NCBI GenBank assembly: GCA_002452405.1
Contig: DKFP01000004.1
Location: forward strand, 248,001-312,000
Length of the DNA: 64,000 bases
Direction of reading: 5' to 3'
Source: Deferribacteraceae bacterium UBA6793
GTDB lineage: Bacteria; Chrysiogenota; Deferribacteres; Deferribacterales; Geovibrionaceae
In this document: one piece after another, positions 34,064 to 43,038 of the stretch
How positions within the stretch are numbered: the first letter of the stretch is position 1
Layout of the letters: each line of letters starts with the position of its first letter
The notes under the pieces: generated by a model
The model's database searches: none
Told to the model about the DNA's origin: nothing
Seen by the model: the letters and a program-made list of their open reading frames with translations, nothing else
Made by a program: the position numbers and the translations under genes

Positions 34064-34755
34064 AAATTATCCTGCATCATGCGGACGTATCCTGTGAACA
34101 CCACCGATGCAGTCTCCGCTTTCAATATCTGCTCAATAGGCTTGACTATCTTAAATCCTTTAGCGGCGAGCATCGCCACCTCATCATCGGTAAACCCGCC
34201 CTCCGGTCCTATGACGATGCACATATCTTTCGAAACCGCTGGCATACCAACCGTTTCAGCTCGTTCGTAAAAAACAGCGTTCTCAGTTCCGTCGGGTGTT
34301 ATGTCGTCTATGCCGATGCTGTCGGCTATCAGCGGAAGCTGTTCGTTCTCCGACTGTAAAACCGCCTTTACGGCTATGTCTGTAAACCTGTCGCGGGTCT
34401 TGTCCTTCAGTTCGTTAAGGCTCCGGCAGCTCACGACAGGAACAATCTCCGTGGCTCCCAGTTCACTGTATTTCTCCACGGCAAAATCCATGTATTCCCG
34501 TTTCAGAAGGCACTGATATACTTTCAGTTTATAATCATGGCGTTTCGCATCCCGCACCATATCCGCACGCACGGTTGCAGACCGTTTGCCCATCTCTGCT
34601 ATAGTGCACTCTGCATACTGCCCAGGCGTAAGAACACCCAGTGCATCGCCCTCTTTCGCACGCACAACGTTTTTCAGGTAATGGAAAACATCACCTTCAA
34701 GGGTGAACGTGCCGTTTATGCGACCTTCGTAAAATATCCTTTTCAATCCATGCAC
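34060..34755 (-). CDS. rsmE: 16S rRNA m3U1498 methyltransferase
   Basis: SPOUT methyltransferase of 231 residues. N-terminal PUA-like part (FHYLKNVVRAKEGDALGV) and C-terminal knot with SAM-binding sequence IVIGPEGGFTDDEV near 178-191 and KAETASVVFTGYV at the end. It methylates U1498 of 16S rRNA. It overlaps the phosphoesterase gene by 13 bases. Confidence 0.93.
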   Translation of the reverse strand: MHGLKRIFYEGRINGTFTLEGDVFHYLKNVVRAKEGDALGVLTPGQYAECTIAEMGKRSATVRADMVRDAKRHDYKLKVYQCLLKREYMDFAVEKYSELGATEIVPVVSCRSLNELKDKTRDRFTDIAVKAVLQSENEQLPLIADSIGIDDITPDGTENAVFYERAETVGMPAVSKDMCIVIGPEGGFTDDEVAMLAAKGFKIVKPIEQILKAETASVVFTGYVRMMQDNL

Positions 34756-35513
34756 CTCTCACTGACAAACTCGAAATCTCCTGCGTCGTCAATAACCATA
34801 GCGCTAAGCGCATACCCGTACACGCAGCCCGTATCAAGGTTGACGGAAACCAGTTCACCCGCCTTGTTCCTGTTAACATATGGCGTTCTGGGATTGTGCT
34901 GAGGATCTATTTTTTTAACGGGGGTGTGCCCATGAACCATAGTGTATCCGAAGTGCTTCTGTGTGCTCCTGTCCGTGTCCCGCGACCAGATATAGAGATA
35001 ATCCTTCCGGTTGCTGTACTCCGTCACCCTGCCCGCTTTTCCGTTGGAAGGTCCCAGACCGGCGTGGGAGAACATGAAGTTGTTCCGCGGATAGTCGTAA
35101 CCGAAATACATCTCCGCACCGAAAAAAAAGTCTCTGTACGGCTCAAGATACGGCATGAAATCGACATTTTTTATTGTTCCCAGAGTAAGTTTTATATCCA
35201 GCGCTTTTTTGCTGAAAGACGAGATTGTCAGCTTGCCACCTGTTCCGAACCATGCGTTCGGAGCATAGACGGCGGAAAAACCGGCGTAGTCCAGCATCAT
35301 ATCCTCATGGTTGCCCATCAGCATACGGAAGCGTCCCTGCCTTTGCAGCTCCATGAACATAAGCGTGACCTCAAGACTGTGCACGCCTCTGTCCACTATA
35401 TCGCCAAGCGAAATATAGTTTACATCCGAATAGCGCGACTCAATACGATCTATGAGTCTGTCCAGCGTTCGAACGCAACCGTGGATATCGCCTATTACAG
35501 CTGTGTAAGGCAT
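34743..35513 (-). CDS. Calcineurin-like metallophosphoesterase (ApaH/PrpA type)
   Basis: Protein of 256 residues with the metal-site motifs of the serine/threonine phosphatase/ApaH group: GDIHGC near 8-13, GDIVDRG near 37-43, GNHE near 65-68, and MVHGHTPV near 198-205. It may be a protein phosphatase or dinucleoside tetraphosphatase; the sequence alone does not decide. It overlaps prmA by 19 bases and rsmE by 13. Confidence 0.85.
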   Translation of the reverse strand: MPYTAVIGDIHGCVRTLDRLIDRIESRYSDVNYISLGDIVDRGVHSLEVTLMFMELQRQGRFRMLMGNHEDMMLDYAGFSAVYAPNAWFGTGGKLTISSFSKKALDIKLTLGTIKNVDFMPYLEPYRDFFFGAEMYFGYDYPRNNFMFSHAGLGPSNGKAGRVTEYSNRKDYLYIWSRDTDRSTQKHFGYTMVHGHTPVKKIDPQHNPRTPYVNRNKAGELVSVNLDTGCVYGYALSAMVIDDAGDFEFVSERCMD

Positions 35514-36274
35514 CTAAGCTGCACCCCGCACCATTCCGCTTCGTTCGCCGTGCGGACTATTTCATAATCTGTTATATCTATCTCTTTCATAAATTCTTCG
35601 TATTCTTCCGCCAGTATGCCGGAATAGACTATGTATTCAGGCTTAATCTCAAGAACGGCGGGGTGTATGATTTTCAGAACACTGGTGATTATGTTCGCAA
35701 CAACAACGTCGGTCTTAACACCAAGGCTCTCTATACCACCTGTCCATGCCTGCACATTGACGGCTCTGTTCAGCTCTATGTTCTCAAGTGTATTGCCGAG
35801 TGCATCGGGGTCGATATCGAAAGCATAAACGGCTTTAGCACCCTTTTTTGACGCTGCAATGGCAAGGATACCGCTTCCGCAGCCTGCATCAGCAACGGTC
35901 TTACCATTGACCACATCCTCAAGCAGTCTGGCTGCGCAGCGTGTCGTCGGGTGCGTACCCGTGCCAAACGCCATCGCCGGATTGATTATTATGGTTCCGC
36001 TGTCCGGTTCCGCATCGGTATCGAAAACGTATTTCAGGCTGTCTGTGAGGTTTCCGGGTTTAATGAACTCCTTCCATTTGGTGTCCCATCCTGTTTCGTC
36101 AACCTCAACTTTCTGATACCATTCGTCTTTAACAATATCATCAAGCCCTTCGCCATAGTAGACAACAAAGCAGATATCCTGTCCTTTGAAGTCTTCCTCT
36201 ATGGGGTAAATCCCCATATCTTCCAGAATTGTAACGGATTCATCCGATAATTGTTTAAATCTGTATTCGTACAT
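35495..36274 (-). CDS. prmA: Ribosomal protein L11 methyltransferase
   Basis: SAM methyltransferase of 259 residues. NPAMAFGTGTHPTT near 98-111 is the PrmA signature, followed by motif I DAGCGSGILAIAASKKGA near 128-145 and VVANIIT. It methylates ribosomal protein L11. It is the first gene of the minus-strand cluster ending with tadA. Confidence 0.93.
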   Translation of the reverse strand: MYEYRFKQLSDESVTILEDMGIYPIEEDFKGQDICFVVYYGEGLDDIVKDEWYQKVEVDETGWDTKWKEFIKPGNLTDSLKYVFDTDAEPDSGTIIINPAMAFGTGTHPTTRCAARLLEDVVNGKTVADAGCGSGILAIAASKKGAKAVYAFDIDPDALGNTLENIELNRAVNVQAWTGGIESLGVKTDVVVANIITSVLKIIHPAVLEIKPEYIVYSGILAEEYEEFMKEIDITDYEIVRTANEAEWCGVQLRCLTQL

Positions 36275-36329
36275 AGAAATCCTTATATCATATCTTGAAA
36301 AAAGTTAAAGCATATGAGATTAAATTTAT

Positions 36330-37073
36330 ATGAAAATTTCAAAAAAACTGTCGGCAAAATACGGAATTTCGGTCAGGAGCGCCAAAGACTATATCCACGA
36401 AGGTCTTGTAACTTTCAATGGCACAGTCGTCCGCAAAGACACCGACACACATGACGAAGATTTTCTGCTCAATCTGCCGGAAAAGCTGAAAGTTGATCCG
36501 AAACCATACCTTTTAGCCGATTTCGTAGACGTGGTATTTTTCGACAAACCCGCTTTTATGCACTCGGAGCGCCACAGGGTTGACGATGAAACGACTGTGC
36601 AGGACGTGGCTGAAAGCTATTGTGCCGACCTGACGCTCATCTCCCGTCTGGACTATATGACCGACGGAGTGATAGCCGCCGTGCGCAAAGGCGTAAGCGT
36701 GGTTTCCCAGAGCAAAACTTATCTAGCCGTTGTATGCGGGGAAATGCGCGGGAACGTGACCATTGATAATATAATAGACGCGGACAAATGTAAAAAGGTA
36801 AAAATTACGAATGAGCACGGCGGAAACAGAACAGTTTTCACGCCTGTCAGCTTTTCAAATGGCTTCACACTGGTTCAGGCGGATATGGAAAAAGCTGCAA
36901 GGCACCAGTTAAGAGCCTTTCTTGCGCACATAGGGCACCCCATTCTCGGCGATACGCTGTACGGGAGAACAGAGCATACGCGCATAATGCTCCATTGTAA
37001 ATCAGCCACTATAAACGGTTTCACCGCTGAATCGCAAATTACCTTTAACTTTACTGATTTTATTTCAAAGTAA
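36330..37073 (+). CDS. RluA-family pseudouridine synthase
   Basis: Protein of 247 residues. N-terminal S4-like segment (SVRSAKDYIHEGLVTFNGTVV) and a catalytic domain with the active aspartate in ISRLDYMTDGVIAA near 105-118, in place of the usual HRLDxxTSG. KTYLAVVCG and RHQLRAFLAHIGHPILGDTLYG are further family motifs. It isomerises uridine in rRNA or tRNA; the exact site is not predictable. The initial His of the motif is Ser here and the sequence is divergent from RluC/RluD. Confidence 0.85.
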   Translation: MKISKKLSAKYGISVRSAKDYIHEGLVTFNGTVVRKDTDTHDEDFLLNLPEKLKVDPKPYLLADFVDVVFFDKPAFMHSERHRVDDETTVQDVAESYCADLTLISRLDYMTDGVIAAVRKGVSVVSQSKTYLAVVCGEMRGNVTIDNIIDADKCKKVKITNEHGGNRTVFTPVSFSNGFTLVQADMEKAARHQLRAFLAHIGHPILGDTLYGRTEHTRIMLHCKSATINGFTAESQITFNFTDFISK

Positions 37074-37119
37074 ACATTTTCAAATTGTCTTTTCGACAAT
37101 TTGATGATAGCCTAAATTT

Positions 37120-38064
37120 ATGAAAAGACATTATTTATTATGCATTTTTCTTCTGCCGTTGTTCTATTTTTGCCTGCCGTCACAGGCGGCATCCAAAGAT
37201 TTCGGCTTTGGAGGCGGACCTGCTGGCGGTACTTTTATGTATTTTGCCAATGGGATATCAAAACTTGCAGAAAAATATGGAATGAAAATCACAGCCTTTC
37301 CCACCAAAGGTTCTGTTGATAATATACGGCTTCTTCAAAACAATCAGGCTAATTTCGCAATCGCATACGCATCGGATATAGACCTTGCAAGAAAGGGACT
37401 TTTAAAGGGCGATTCAACAAAATATGATAAAATTTCCGGCGCCGGAGTGCTTTACACAGGAAAAATACACATCATTATTAAGAAAAACTCTGGTATCACA
37501 AGTTTAAAAGACCTGCGCGGCAAAAAAGTTGCCGTGGGTGAAGCCGGAACCGGAGCGGCATCCAGTGCGGAAAAGATACTTTCCCATATGGGAATATGGC
37601 AGAACGTCTCGCGGTATTACATAGGTTATCGTAAAGCAGAGAGCGCTTTTAAATCCGGAATGGTGGACGCAGTCTGGGTTTTTGCCGGGATTCCGAACAG
37701 CTCCGTTTCCGAAATGCTCTCAGATAACAAGGCAACACTTCTGAGCATACAGAAAGATATTAAAACCGTTCTGGCTGTCAGCCCGAACTACAGAGCGGTA
37801 AAAATACCAAAAGGAACATATGGAAACAGATATAGCATAGACACCATAGAGGCTGATGCTGTGCTTCTTACAAACGTTTATACGTCCGAAAAAGACGTCA
37901 GCAGAATGATGGATATCATCTATAATCCCTCGTCAATACGCTATATGAGCACACAACATCCCGCTGCTGTGGAAATTCACCTCGACCCGGATATGGAAAA
38001 AATGATGGTGCCTCCACACCCCGGAGCAATAAGGTTCTGGCGTGAAAAAAGGATAGCACAGTAA
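37120..38064 (+). CDS. TAXI-family TRAP transporter solute receptor
   Basis: Periplasmic binding protein of 314 residues with a Sec signal (HYLLCIFLLPLFYFCLPSQAA, cleavage near 23). The mature start FGFGGGPAGGTFMYFANGISKLA and DLRGKKVAVGEAGTGAASSAEKIL are TAXI-family hallmarks. It delivers a substrate (glutamate/carboxylates in studied cases) to a TRAP permease, but no permease gene is adjacent, so it may work with one elsewhere or as an orphan sensor component. Confidence 0.88.
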   Translation: MKRHYLLCIFLLPLFYFCLPSQAASKDFGFGGGPAGGTFMYFANGISKLAEKYGMKITAFPTKGSVDNIRLLQNNQANFAIAYASDIDLARKGLLKGDSTKYDKISGAGVLYTGKIHIIIKKNSGITSLKDLRGKKVAVGEAGTGAASSAEKILSHMGIWQNVSRYYIGYRKAESAFKSGMVDAVWVFAGIPNSSVSEMLSDNKATLLSIQKDIKTVLAVSPNYRAVKIPKGTYGNRYSIDTIEADAVLLTNVYTSEKDVSRMMDIIYNPSSIRYMSTQHPAAVEIHLDPDMEKMMVPPHPGAIRFWREKRIAQ

Positions 38065-38082
38065 TTTTTTATCACGACATAG

Positions 38083-38112
38083 TTGACAATTTTGGTCTCA
38101 TTATATATTATT
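38083..38112 (+). promoter_or_regulatory. Promoter of the Fur-family gene
   Basis: Consensus TTGACA (38083-38088) and TATTAT (38107-38112) with 18-base spacing, six bases before the ATG of the regulator; the transcript may therefore be nearly leaderless. Confidence 0.55.
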
Positions 38113-38117
38113 AAGCT

Positions 38118-38528
38118 ATGGAAAAAATGTATAATGTTGAAGATATACTCAGAAACAACGGTTTAAGGGCGACCGCACAGAGACTCCTTATCTGCGGTGA
38201 GATACTCGACGCAGGTCACATAGACATAGACACTCTCTATGCGCGCCTCAAAAAGAAGATAGTATCGCTTTCACTGGCAACAGTATATAAAAACATCCAC
38301 GCACTCATGGAAGCCGGAATTGTTTCCGAACTCGGTGTTGAAGGTAAAAAAACACTCTATGAACTGAAGCTGAGACCCCATATTCACCATATCTGCGAAA
38401 AATGCGGAAAGATTGAAGATCTGCACGTTGAAACAGAAGAACTGAAAGATAAAATCGCTTCGCTAACAGGCAGAGATATAACCGGATGCAAGATAACTGT
38501 TTATGGAAGATGTTCAGACTGCAAGTGA
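38118..38528 (+). CDS. Fur/PerR-family metalloregulator
   Basis: Protein of 136 residues. N-terminal winged helix (LRATAQRLLICGEIL, then SLSLATVYKNIHALMEAGIV) and C-terminal metal domain with HIHHICEKCGKIEDL and a final CSDCK, i.e. the two CxxC structural zinc pairs. The motif set does not separate Fur from PerR or Zur safely. A consensus promoter lies directly upstream. Confidence 0.9.
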   Translation: MEKMYNVEDILRNNGLRATAQRLLICGEILDAGHIDIDTLYARLKKKIVSLSLATVYKNIHALMEAGIVSELGVEGKKTLYELKLRPHIHHICEKCGKIEDLHVETEELKDKIASLTGRDITGCKITVYGRCSDCK

Positions 38529-38645
38529 TTTCTTTTTGAAGCCTTTTTTATCCGTTTTTATATCTTATTCTCATTATTTTAAATACTGACCATTGATTTA
38601 TAATTTGTTTTCGTCTATGATTCTGCATTATTTATGGTGGGTAAT

Positions 38646-39098
38646 ATGAGCAAGAATACCTGCATGCAAACCATCGTCCAGATAAGAAAACTTTCACGAT
38701 TTCTGGACAAGTATTCCAAGCACCTCGACAAACAGTATCATGTTACGCTTCCTCAGATGCTGTGCCTTTACGAGATTACCAGCAAAAGCTCGATGAACCT
38801 GACAGAGCTTACAAAATCAGTTAATCTCAACAACAGCGCTCTTACAGGCATCGTTGACAGACTGGAGAGCAAAGGCTTCGTTAAACGCGTTAAAAAAGAC
38901 GCAGACAGAAGAACCATTTATCTGGAAGCAACAGAAGAAGGTATTAGTTACACCGGTCAGCTGATGAAACAAATGGAAGAAGATTGTTTTTTTGACAAAA
39001 ATAAGCTGACCCCCTCGGATCTCCAGAATATCCTGAACACGCTGGATATAATCATTAATTCTCTGGATCCGGATATCAAAAAGATCGAGCTGGAATAA
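38646..39098 (+). CDS. MarR-family transcriptional regulator
   Basis: Protein of 150 residues with the MarR winged helix (MNLTELTKSVNLNNSALTGIVDRLESKGFVKRV, then KDADRRTIYLEATEEG). ATG 38646 is chosen because GGTGGG precedes it; an in-frame GTG at 38634 lies within that ribosome site. No neighbouring target is obvious and no palindrome was seen in its short upstream region. A terminator follows at once. Confidence 0.9.
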   Translation: MSKNTCMQTIVQIRKLSRFLDKYSKHLDKQYHVTLPQMLCLYEITSKSSMNLTELTKSVNLNNSALTGIVDRLESKGFVKRVKKDADRRTIYLEATEEGISYTGQLMKQMEEDCFFDKNKLTPSDLQNILNTLDIIINSLDPDIKKIELE

Positions 39099-39103
39099 CA
39101 AAA

Positions 39104-39130
39104 AAAGGTCATCCGCGGATGACCTTTTTT
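39104..39130. terminator. Bidirectional terminator
   Basis: Stem GGTCATCC/GGATGACC (39107-39114 with 39117-39124) flanked by an A-run and a T-run, serving the MarR gene and the converging phosphoesterase gene. Confidence 0.85.
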
Positions 39131-39148
39131 TATTAAGAGGTTCGTATA

Positions 39149-40450
39149 TCAAAGAGTGATGGTCAGGTTATTGTCTGTGGGGGCGCCATCCTGAGCAAAG
39201 TCATACATAACGCCGCCAAGCTGCTGTGTTGCGGCGTCGGCACTTGACACCATCGCCTGAACCACAGCCTGCGACTGCGCGGAAAGAGATGCGAACGTCT
39301 CGTCACCTTTATAATGGGCAACGTGTATCTCAGCACCCACAGCCGCATATTCAACAGGAAGCCCGTACTGGGGTCCCAGTGTCGTATAAAGCTCAAGCAT
39401 CCCCTGCTCGGTGAACTCTTTCTTATAAGTATCAAAATCAGTTTTAGAAGGTATGGAGTGAATCTCATAGCTTGCTATGCTGAAAGTCTTCGCGGGGATA
39501 TCAAGGTCTATTATTCTATAAGGACTTGGCGCCGTTACGCCTGAACCTGTCTCCACATCGTAGAGCACTCCGCCGGAAAACGTATATTTAACAACGTCCT
39601 GCGCGTGAAAGTGACCTGTGAACACAATATTCATGCCGGCGTTTGCCAGAGCCGCGCCAACAGTTGAATACTCGTCCAGAACGTATTCCGCAAAAAGCAA
39701 GGGCTGCGCTGCAAAGTGCGCTATCACGCCATGGTGCATCATCCCCATAACCAGTTTTCCCTTCGCTTTCGCTATGGCGAGCTTGTCCAGTATCCAGCTG
39801 AGTGTTTCTGCGGATATTTCACCGGACGTTTCGGGATATGTGCCGTTGTTGTCGTATTTGCATGAATCTATAGCAAAAAGCCATACGTTGTCAGCAGGTT
39901 CCGCAATGTAGCTGAGCGAATTCTTGTCTTTATAAATAGCTTTGGCAAAACCGCTTTTATTGTGTATTTCGGCAAACTCATCCGGTGTCACAGATGCAAC
40001 CTTTGTCGTTGTGCTGCCGCTGAAAGAGACCGCATGTGGATTGTTTATATCATGATTACCGGGCACAACGTAAGTTTTTATCCCTTTATCGTTGAGCTTT
40101 GCCAGAAGTGAAGCCATTTTTTCGTGGCTGACTTTTTCTCCATCCTTTGTAAGGTCGCCTGGGATTATAACGAAATCGAGGTCTTTGACGTTAAGAAGTT
40201 CAGCAACCATCGCCTCCATTATCTCAGTGCTTTCGGCAAGCATCTTTCTGTCGCTGGAAAGATAGTCCTCGAAAGCCTCCCCCGTCGTCCCCAGTGAGGT
40301 GTCATAAACGTGCGGATCGGAAAGAACTGCGAATTTTGCAGTGGTCTGCGTATCGGAATCATCGGAACATCCTGTGGTTAGCCCCAGTGAAAGAGCCGTG
40401 CCGACGACGGCGGTTGTGCGGAGAAAATTTCTTCTTGAAATTGAATACAT
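39149..40450 (-). CDS. Tat-exported calcineurin-like metallophosphoesterase
   Basis: Protein of 433 residues. The N-terminus has a twin-arginine signal (SRRNFLRTTAVVGTALSLGL) followed by TTGCSDDSD, suggesting a Tat-exported lipoprotein. The phosphoesterase motifs are visible: LSDPHVYD near 43, IIPGDLTKDG near 96, VPGNHDINNPH near 125, MMHHG near 225 and FTGHFHAQDV near 260. Substrate unknown; it acts in the periplasm. Its ribosome site is inside a strong mRNA hairpin listed next. Confidence 0.88.
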   Translation of the reverse strand: MYSISRRNFLRTTAVVGTALSLGLTTGCSDDSDTQTTAKFAVLSDPHVYDTSLGTTGEAFEDYLSSDRKMLAESTEIMEAMVAELLNVKDLDFVIIPGDLTKDGEKVSHEKMASLLAKLNDKGIKTYVVPGNHDINNPHAVSFSGSTTTKVASVTPDEFAEIHNKSGFAKAIYKDKNSLSYIAEPADNVWLFAIDSCKYDNNGTYPETSGEISAETLSWILDKLAIAKAKGKLVMGMMHHGVIAHFAAQPLLFAEYVLDEYSTVGAALANAGMNIVFTGHFHAQDVVKYTFSGGVLYDVETGSGVTAPSPYRIIDLDIPAKTFSIASYEIHSIPSKTDFDTYKKEFTEQGMLELYTTLGPQYGLPVEYAAVGAEIHVAHYKGDETFASLSAQSQAVVQAMVSSADAATQQLGGVMYDFAQDGAPTDNNLTITL

Positions 40451-40451
40451 A

Positions 40452-40489
40452 AGAGAGACCTCCGGATAATAATAATCAAAGGTCTCTCT
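40452..40489 (-). promoter_or_regulatory. Hairpin over the ribosome binding site of the Tat phosphoesterase
   Basis: In the minus-strand mRNA AGAGAGACCT (40489-40480) pairs over ten bases with AGGTCTCTCT (40461-40452), loop 18 bases. The second arm overlaps the GGAGG ribosome site (40463-40459) and ends one base before the ATG. Translation would depend on opening of this hairpin. Confidence 0.6.
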
Positions 40490-40520
40490 AACCTATTATT
40501 TACACGGGCGTATCATATCA

Positions 40521-40538
40521 TTGTTCAATTTTGAACAA
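40521..40538. promoter_or_regulatory. AT-rich palindrome between trpA and the phosphoesterase gene
   Basis: TTGTTCAATTTTGAACAA has eight-base arms around a two-base centre and extends imperfectly with ATCAT/ATGAT-like flanks. It could be an operator for the phosphoesterase gene or a weak end structure of the trp mRNA. Confidence 0.35.
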
Positions 40539-40553
40539 ATATGATTATGCCGA

Positions 40554-41252
40554 TTAACGAAACTGCGCTATATATTTGCAGAAACTGTCAAAATCTTTCT
40601 GGCGTTTAACGACTTCAGTACCTATCACAAAGCCGCCTGTGGCTGCAATGGCTCTGTCGGCGTCCTCTTTTGTGCGGATGCCGAACCCTGTCACAACAGG
40701 TTTGCCCGTCAGCTTTTTTGCCGTTTCGCTTCTGTTATTTACCGCGCCCTTTTTATCGGAACCTGTGACGCCCATGATGCTGATATAATACACAAACGGC
40801 GCTTTTGTATCTTTAACGGCTTCTATATCCTCATCGCGGGAAACAGGTGTCACGAAAGGAATTATTGGAATTGAAAGCCCTTTTTCAATCATCCAGTAAT
40901 GCATCCTTGTGGGCAGGTCAGGGATTATGACTCCGCTCAGGATATCGCCGAAATCATCTGAAAATCTCTTTTCGCCGTAGCCGTGGATGATGTTTGCATA
41001 GGTCATTACGGTAGCTTTTATGGCGGGATATTTCTGTTTCATCTCCCGGACATCCGCCATTATAGCCTCAATATCCACGCCGTTCATCACAGCCTCATGT
41101 ATCGCGGACGCTATAACGGGACCGTCCGCCACAGGCTCGCTGAAAGGAATACCGACCTCTATGAACTCAAAACCTTCCGCGGCAACAGCGTTCAGACACT
41201 TTTTGAACTGCTCTCTGTCGGGGTAGCCGCCTACTATGTAAAATCCTCTCAT
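40554..41252 (-). CDS. trpA: Tryptophan synthase alpha chain
   Basis: TIM-barrel protein of 232 residues, shorter than the usual 260-270 because the N-terminal helix is lacking. Catalytic Glu is in [11 protein letters not shown] near residue 32 and Asp in VADGPVI near 43; [10 protein letters not shown] and [10 protein letters not shown] form the phosphate site. It splits indole-glycerol phosphate and passes indole to TrpB. It overlaps trpB by four bases and is the last gene of the trp operon. Confidence 0.95.
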   Translation of the reverse strand: MRGFYIVGGYPDREQFKKCLNAVAAEGFEFIEVGIPFSEPVADGPVIASAIHEAVMNGVDIEAIMADVREMKQKYPAIKATVMTYANIIHGYGEKRFSDDFGDILSGVIIPDLPTRMHYWMIEKGLSIPIIPFVTPVSRDEDIEAVKDTKAPFVYYISIMGVTGSDKKGAVNNRSETAKKLTGKPVVTGFGIRTKEDADRAIAATGGFVIGTEVVKRQKDFDSFCKYIAQFR

Positions 41253-42415
41253 ACAAGCCCCCTTTCCATTATAGCCGCCATGTCCTTGTCGCCCCTGCCG
41301 GAGAGGTTCACGAGAACTTTTCTACCTTTGAATCTGTCTTTATTCTCAATCACATACGCAAGCGCGTGGCTTGATTCCAGCGCAGGAATGATGCCCTCTT
41401 TGCGTGTGAGCATTCTGAAAGCGTTCAGAGCTTCGTCGTCTCTTACATAGCCATATGTAACCCTTCCGCTGTCGTTCAGCGCGGAGTGCGCGGGACCTAT
41501 GCCGGGATAGTCAAGACCTGCGGAAATGGAGTGCACGTCTGCCACCTGAAACTGAGGAGTCTGCACAAGATATGAGAATGCGCCGTGGAGTATTCCCGGT
41601 TTGCCCATGCCGATTGTTCTGGCGTGCTCGCCGTCCTTATCGGATACGCCGCCCGCTTCCACTCCGAAAATCTCAACCTTGGGATTATCCAGAAATCCCT
41701 GAAAAATACCGATGGCGTTGCTTCCGCCGCCGACGCAGGCGACAACGCAGTCGGGGTCGAACCCAAGCTCTTTGCACTGCGTGTTTGCTTCAATACCGAT
41801 TACTGACTGGAAGTATGCCACCATCTCAGGAAACGGATAGGGACCGACGATGCTGCCGATGATGTAGTGTGTATTCTCAACACTCGCCACCCACTCGCGC
41901 AGTGCGGCGTTTGTGGCGTCTTTCAGAGTACGCTGACCGTCCTGAACACGAACAACTTCAGCACCGAGAAGCTGCATCCGCTTAACGTTCGGTTCCTGTC
42001 TGCGTGCATCCACCTCGCCCATAAACACCGTACATTCCATGCCGAATAGCGCCGCCGCAGTGGCAGTGGCAACTCCGTGCTGCCCCGCTCCGGTTTCCGC
42101 TATGACCCTGTTCTTGCCCATATATTTTGTTACAAGCGCCTGACCGAGTGTATTATTAACCTTGTGAGCGCCCGTATGCATAAGATCTTCGCGTTTAAGA
42201 TATATCTCACATCCGCACTCTTTCGAAAGGTTCTCCGCTTTGTAAACGGGCGTGGGTCTGCCTGCGTATGAGCGCAGCAGCGTATCCAGTTCCGATTTGA
42301 ATTTGTCGTCGTTTTTAAGTTTGTTGTACCAGTATTCCAGCTCGTCCAGAGCGGGAATCAGGGTCTCAGGCACGAACTGTCCGCCGTATTCCCCGAAAAA
42401 CATTTTTTTATCCAT
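41249..42415 (-). CDS. trpB: Tryptophan synthase beta chain
   Basis: PLP enzyme of 388 residues of the TrpB1 type. PLP lysine in [14 protein letters not shown] near residue 86, [14 protein letters not shown] context, [10 protein letters not shown] phosphate-binding loop near 228-237 and the C-terminal NLSGRGDKD. It joins indole and serine to tryptophan. The gap before it (from trpF) is 92 bases and holds an intergenic repeat. Confidence 0.96.
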   Translation of the reverse strand: MDKKMFFGEYGGQFVPETLIPALDELEYWYNKLKNDDKFKSELDTLLRSYAGRPTPVYKAENLSKECGCEIYLKREDLMHTGAHKVNNTLGQALVTKYMGKNRVIAETGAGQHGVATATAAALFGMECTVFMGEVDARRQEPNVKRMQLLGAEVVRVQDGQRTLKDATNAALREWVASVENTHYIIGSIVGPYPFPEMVAYFQSVIGIEANTQCKELGFDPDCVVACVGGGSNAIGIFQGFLDNPKVEIFGVEAGGVSDKDGEHARTIGMGKPGILHGAFSYLVQTPQFQVADVHSISAGLDYPGIGPAHSALNDSGRVTYGYVRDDEALNAFRMLTRKEGIIPALESSHALAYVIENKDRFKGRKVLVNLSGRGDKDMAAIMERGLV

Positions 42416-42436
42416 TAAAACCCTCTTACGCTGAAT

Positions 42437-42500
42437 GAGACTGCTTCGTCGACTGTAAGACTCCTCGCAGAGACGTCTTTGCGGGAGCAGCGAAGCAATC
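42437..42500. repeat. Intergenic palindromic repeat, copy D (inside trp operon)
   Basis: AGACTGCTTCG (42438-42448) and CGAAGCAATCT (42490-42500) form imperfect inverted ends around CCTCGCAGAGACGTCTTTGCGGG. The same modules occur in the other copies. It lies between trpF and trpB. Confidence 0.65.
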
Positions 42501-42507
42501 TGATATT

Positions 42508-43038
42508 TTATTCTTTGTATGCCTCTTTAGCATTTTTTATAAACTCTGCTATCTTACTGATATCCTTAACACCGTCTGTCTCGACACCACTGGAAACGTC
42601 AACGCCCAGAGGTCTGTGGCGACATATCATTTCCCCGACGTTTTCAGGTGTCAGCCCGCCCGCCAGAATGAGCCTGTCGCGGTAATCTGCCACCCATTGC
42701 GGATACTCGCAGGTTTCGCCCCTGCCGCTGCTCTTGTCGAACAGAAAATAACTGAACTCGCCAGACGGTTTTTCATGTCCGCTGAGGATATGTTTTGCCC
42801 CGCGGTTCGCATCGTGCGCCTGAACAAAATCAGTATCGTATCCTTCGCACTCAGCCAGAGTGAAACCCACGGCGCAGGTCTTTACCCTGCCCCGCACAGC
42901 AGCGGCTATAGTGTTGGCTGTCTCAGCAGCAATATATCTTTTGCTTGCCCTGTGCGCAACGAATCCTATCATGTCCGCACCAAGCTCCACACACCTTTCG
43001 GCGGTCTCAATATCTTTTATTCCGCATATCTTTATCAC
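42508..43038 (-). CDS. trpF: Phosphoribosylanthranilate isomerase
   Basis: TIM-barrel enzyme of 176 residues, somewhat short for the family (about 200). [26 protein letters not shown] is the N-terminal signature with the catalytic Cys near residue 4, [16 protein letters not shown] near 125 and [10 protein letters not shown] with the phosphate loop near 148. It makes CdRP in tryptophan synthesis. It overlaps trpC by four bases. Confidence 0.94.
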   Translation of the reverse strand: MIKICGIKDIETAERCVELGADMIGFVAHRASKRYIAAETANTIAAAVRGRVKTCAVGFTLAECEGYDTDFVQAHDANRGAKHILSGHEKPSGEFSYFLFDKSSGRGETCEYPQWVADYRDRLILAGGLTPENVGEMICRHRPLGVDVSSGVETDGVKDISKIAEFIKNAKEAYKE

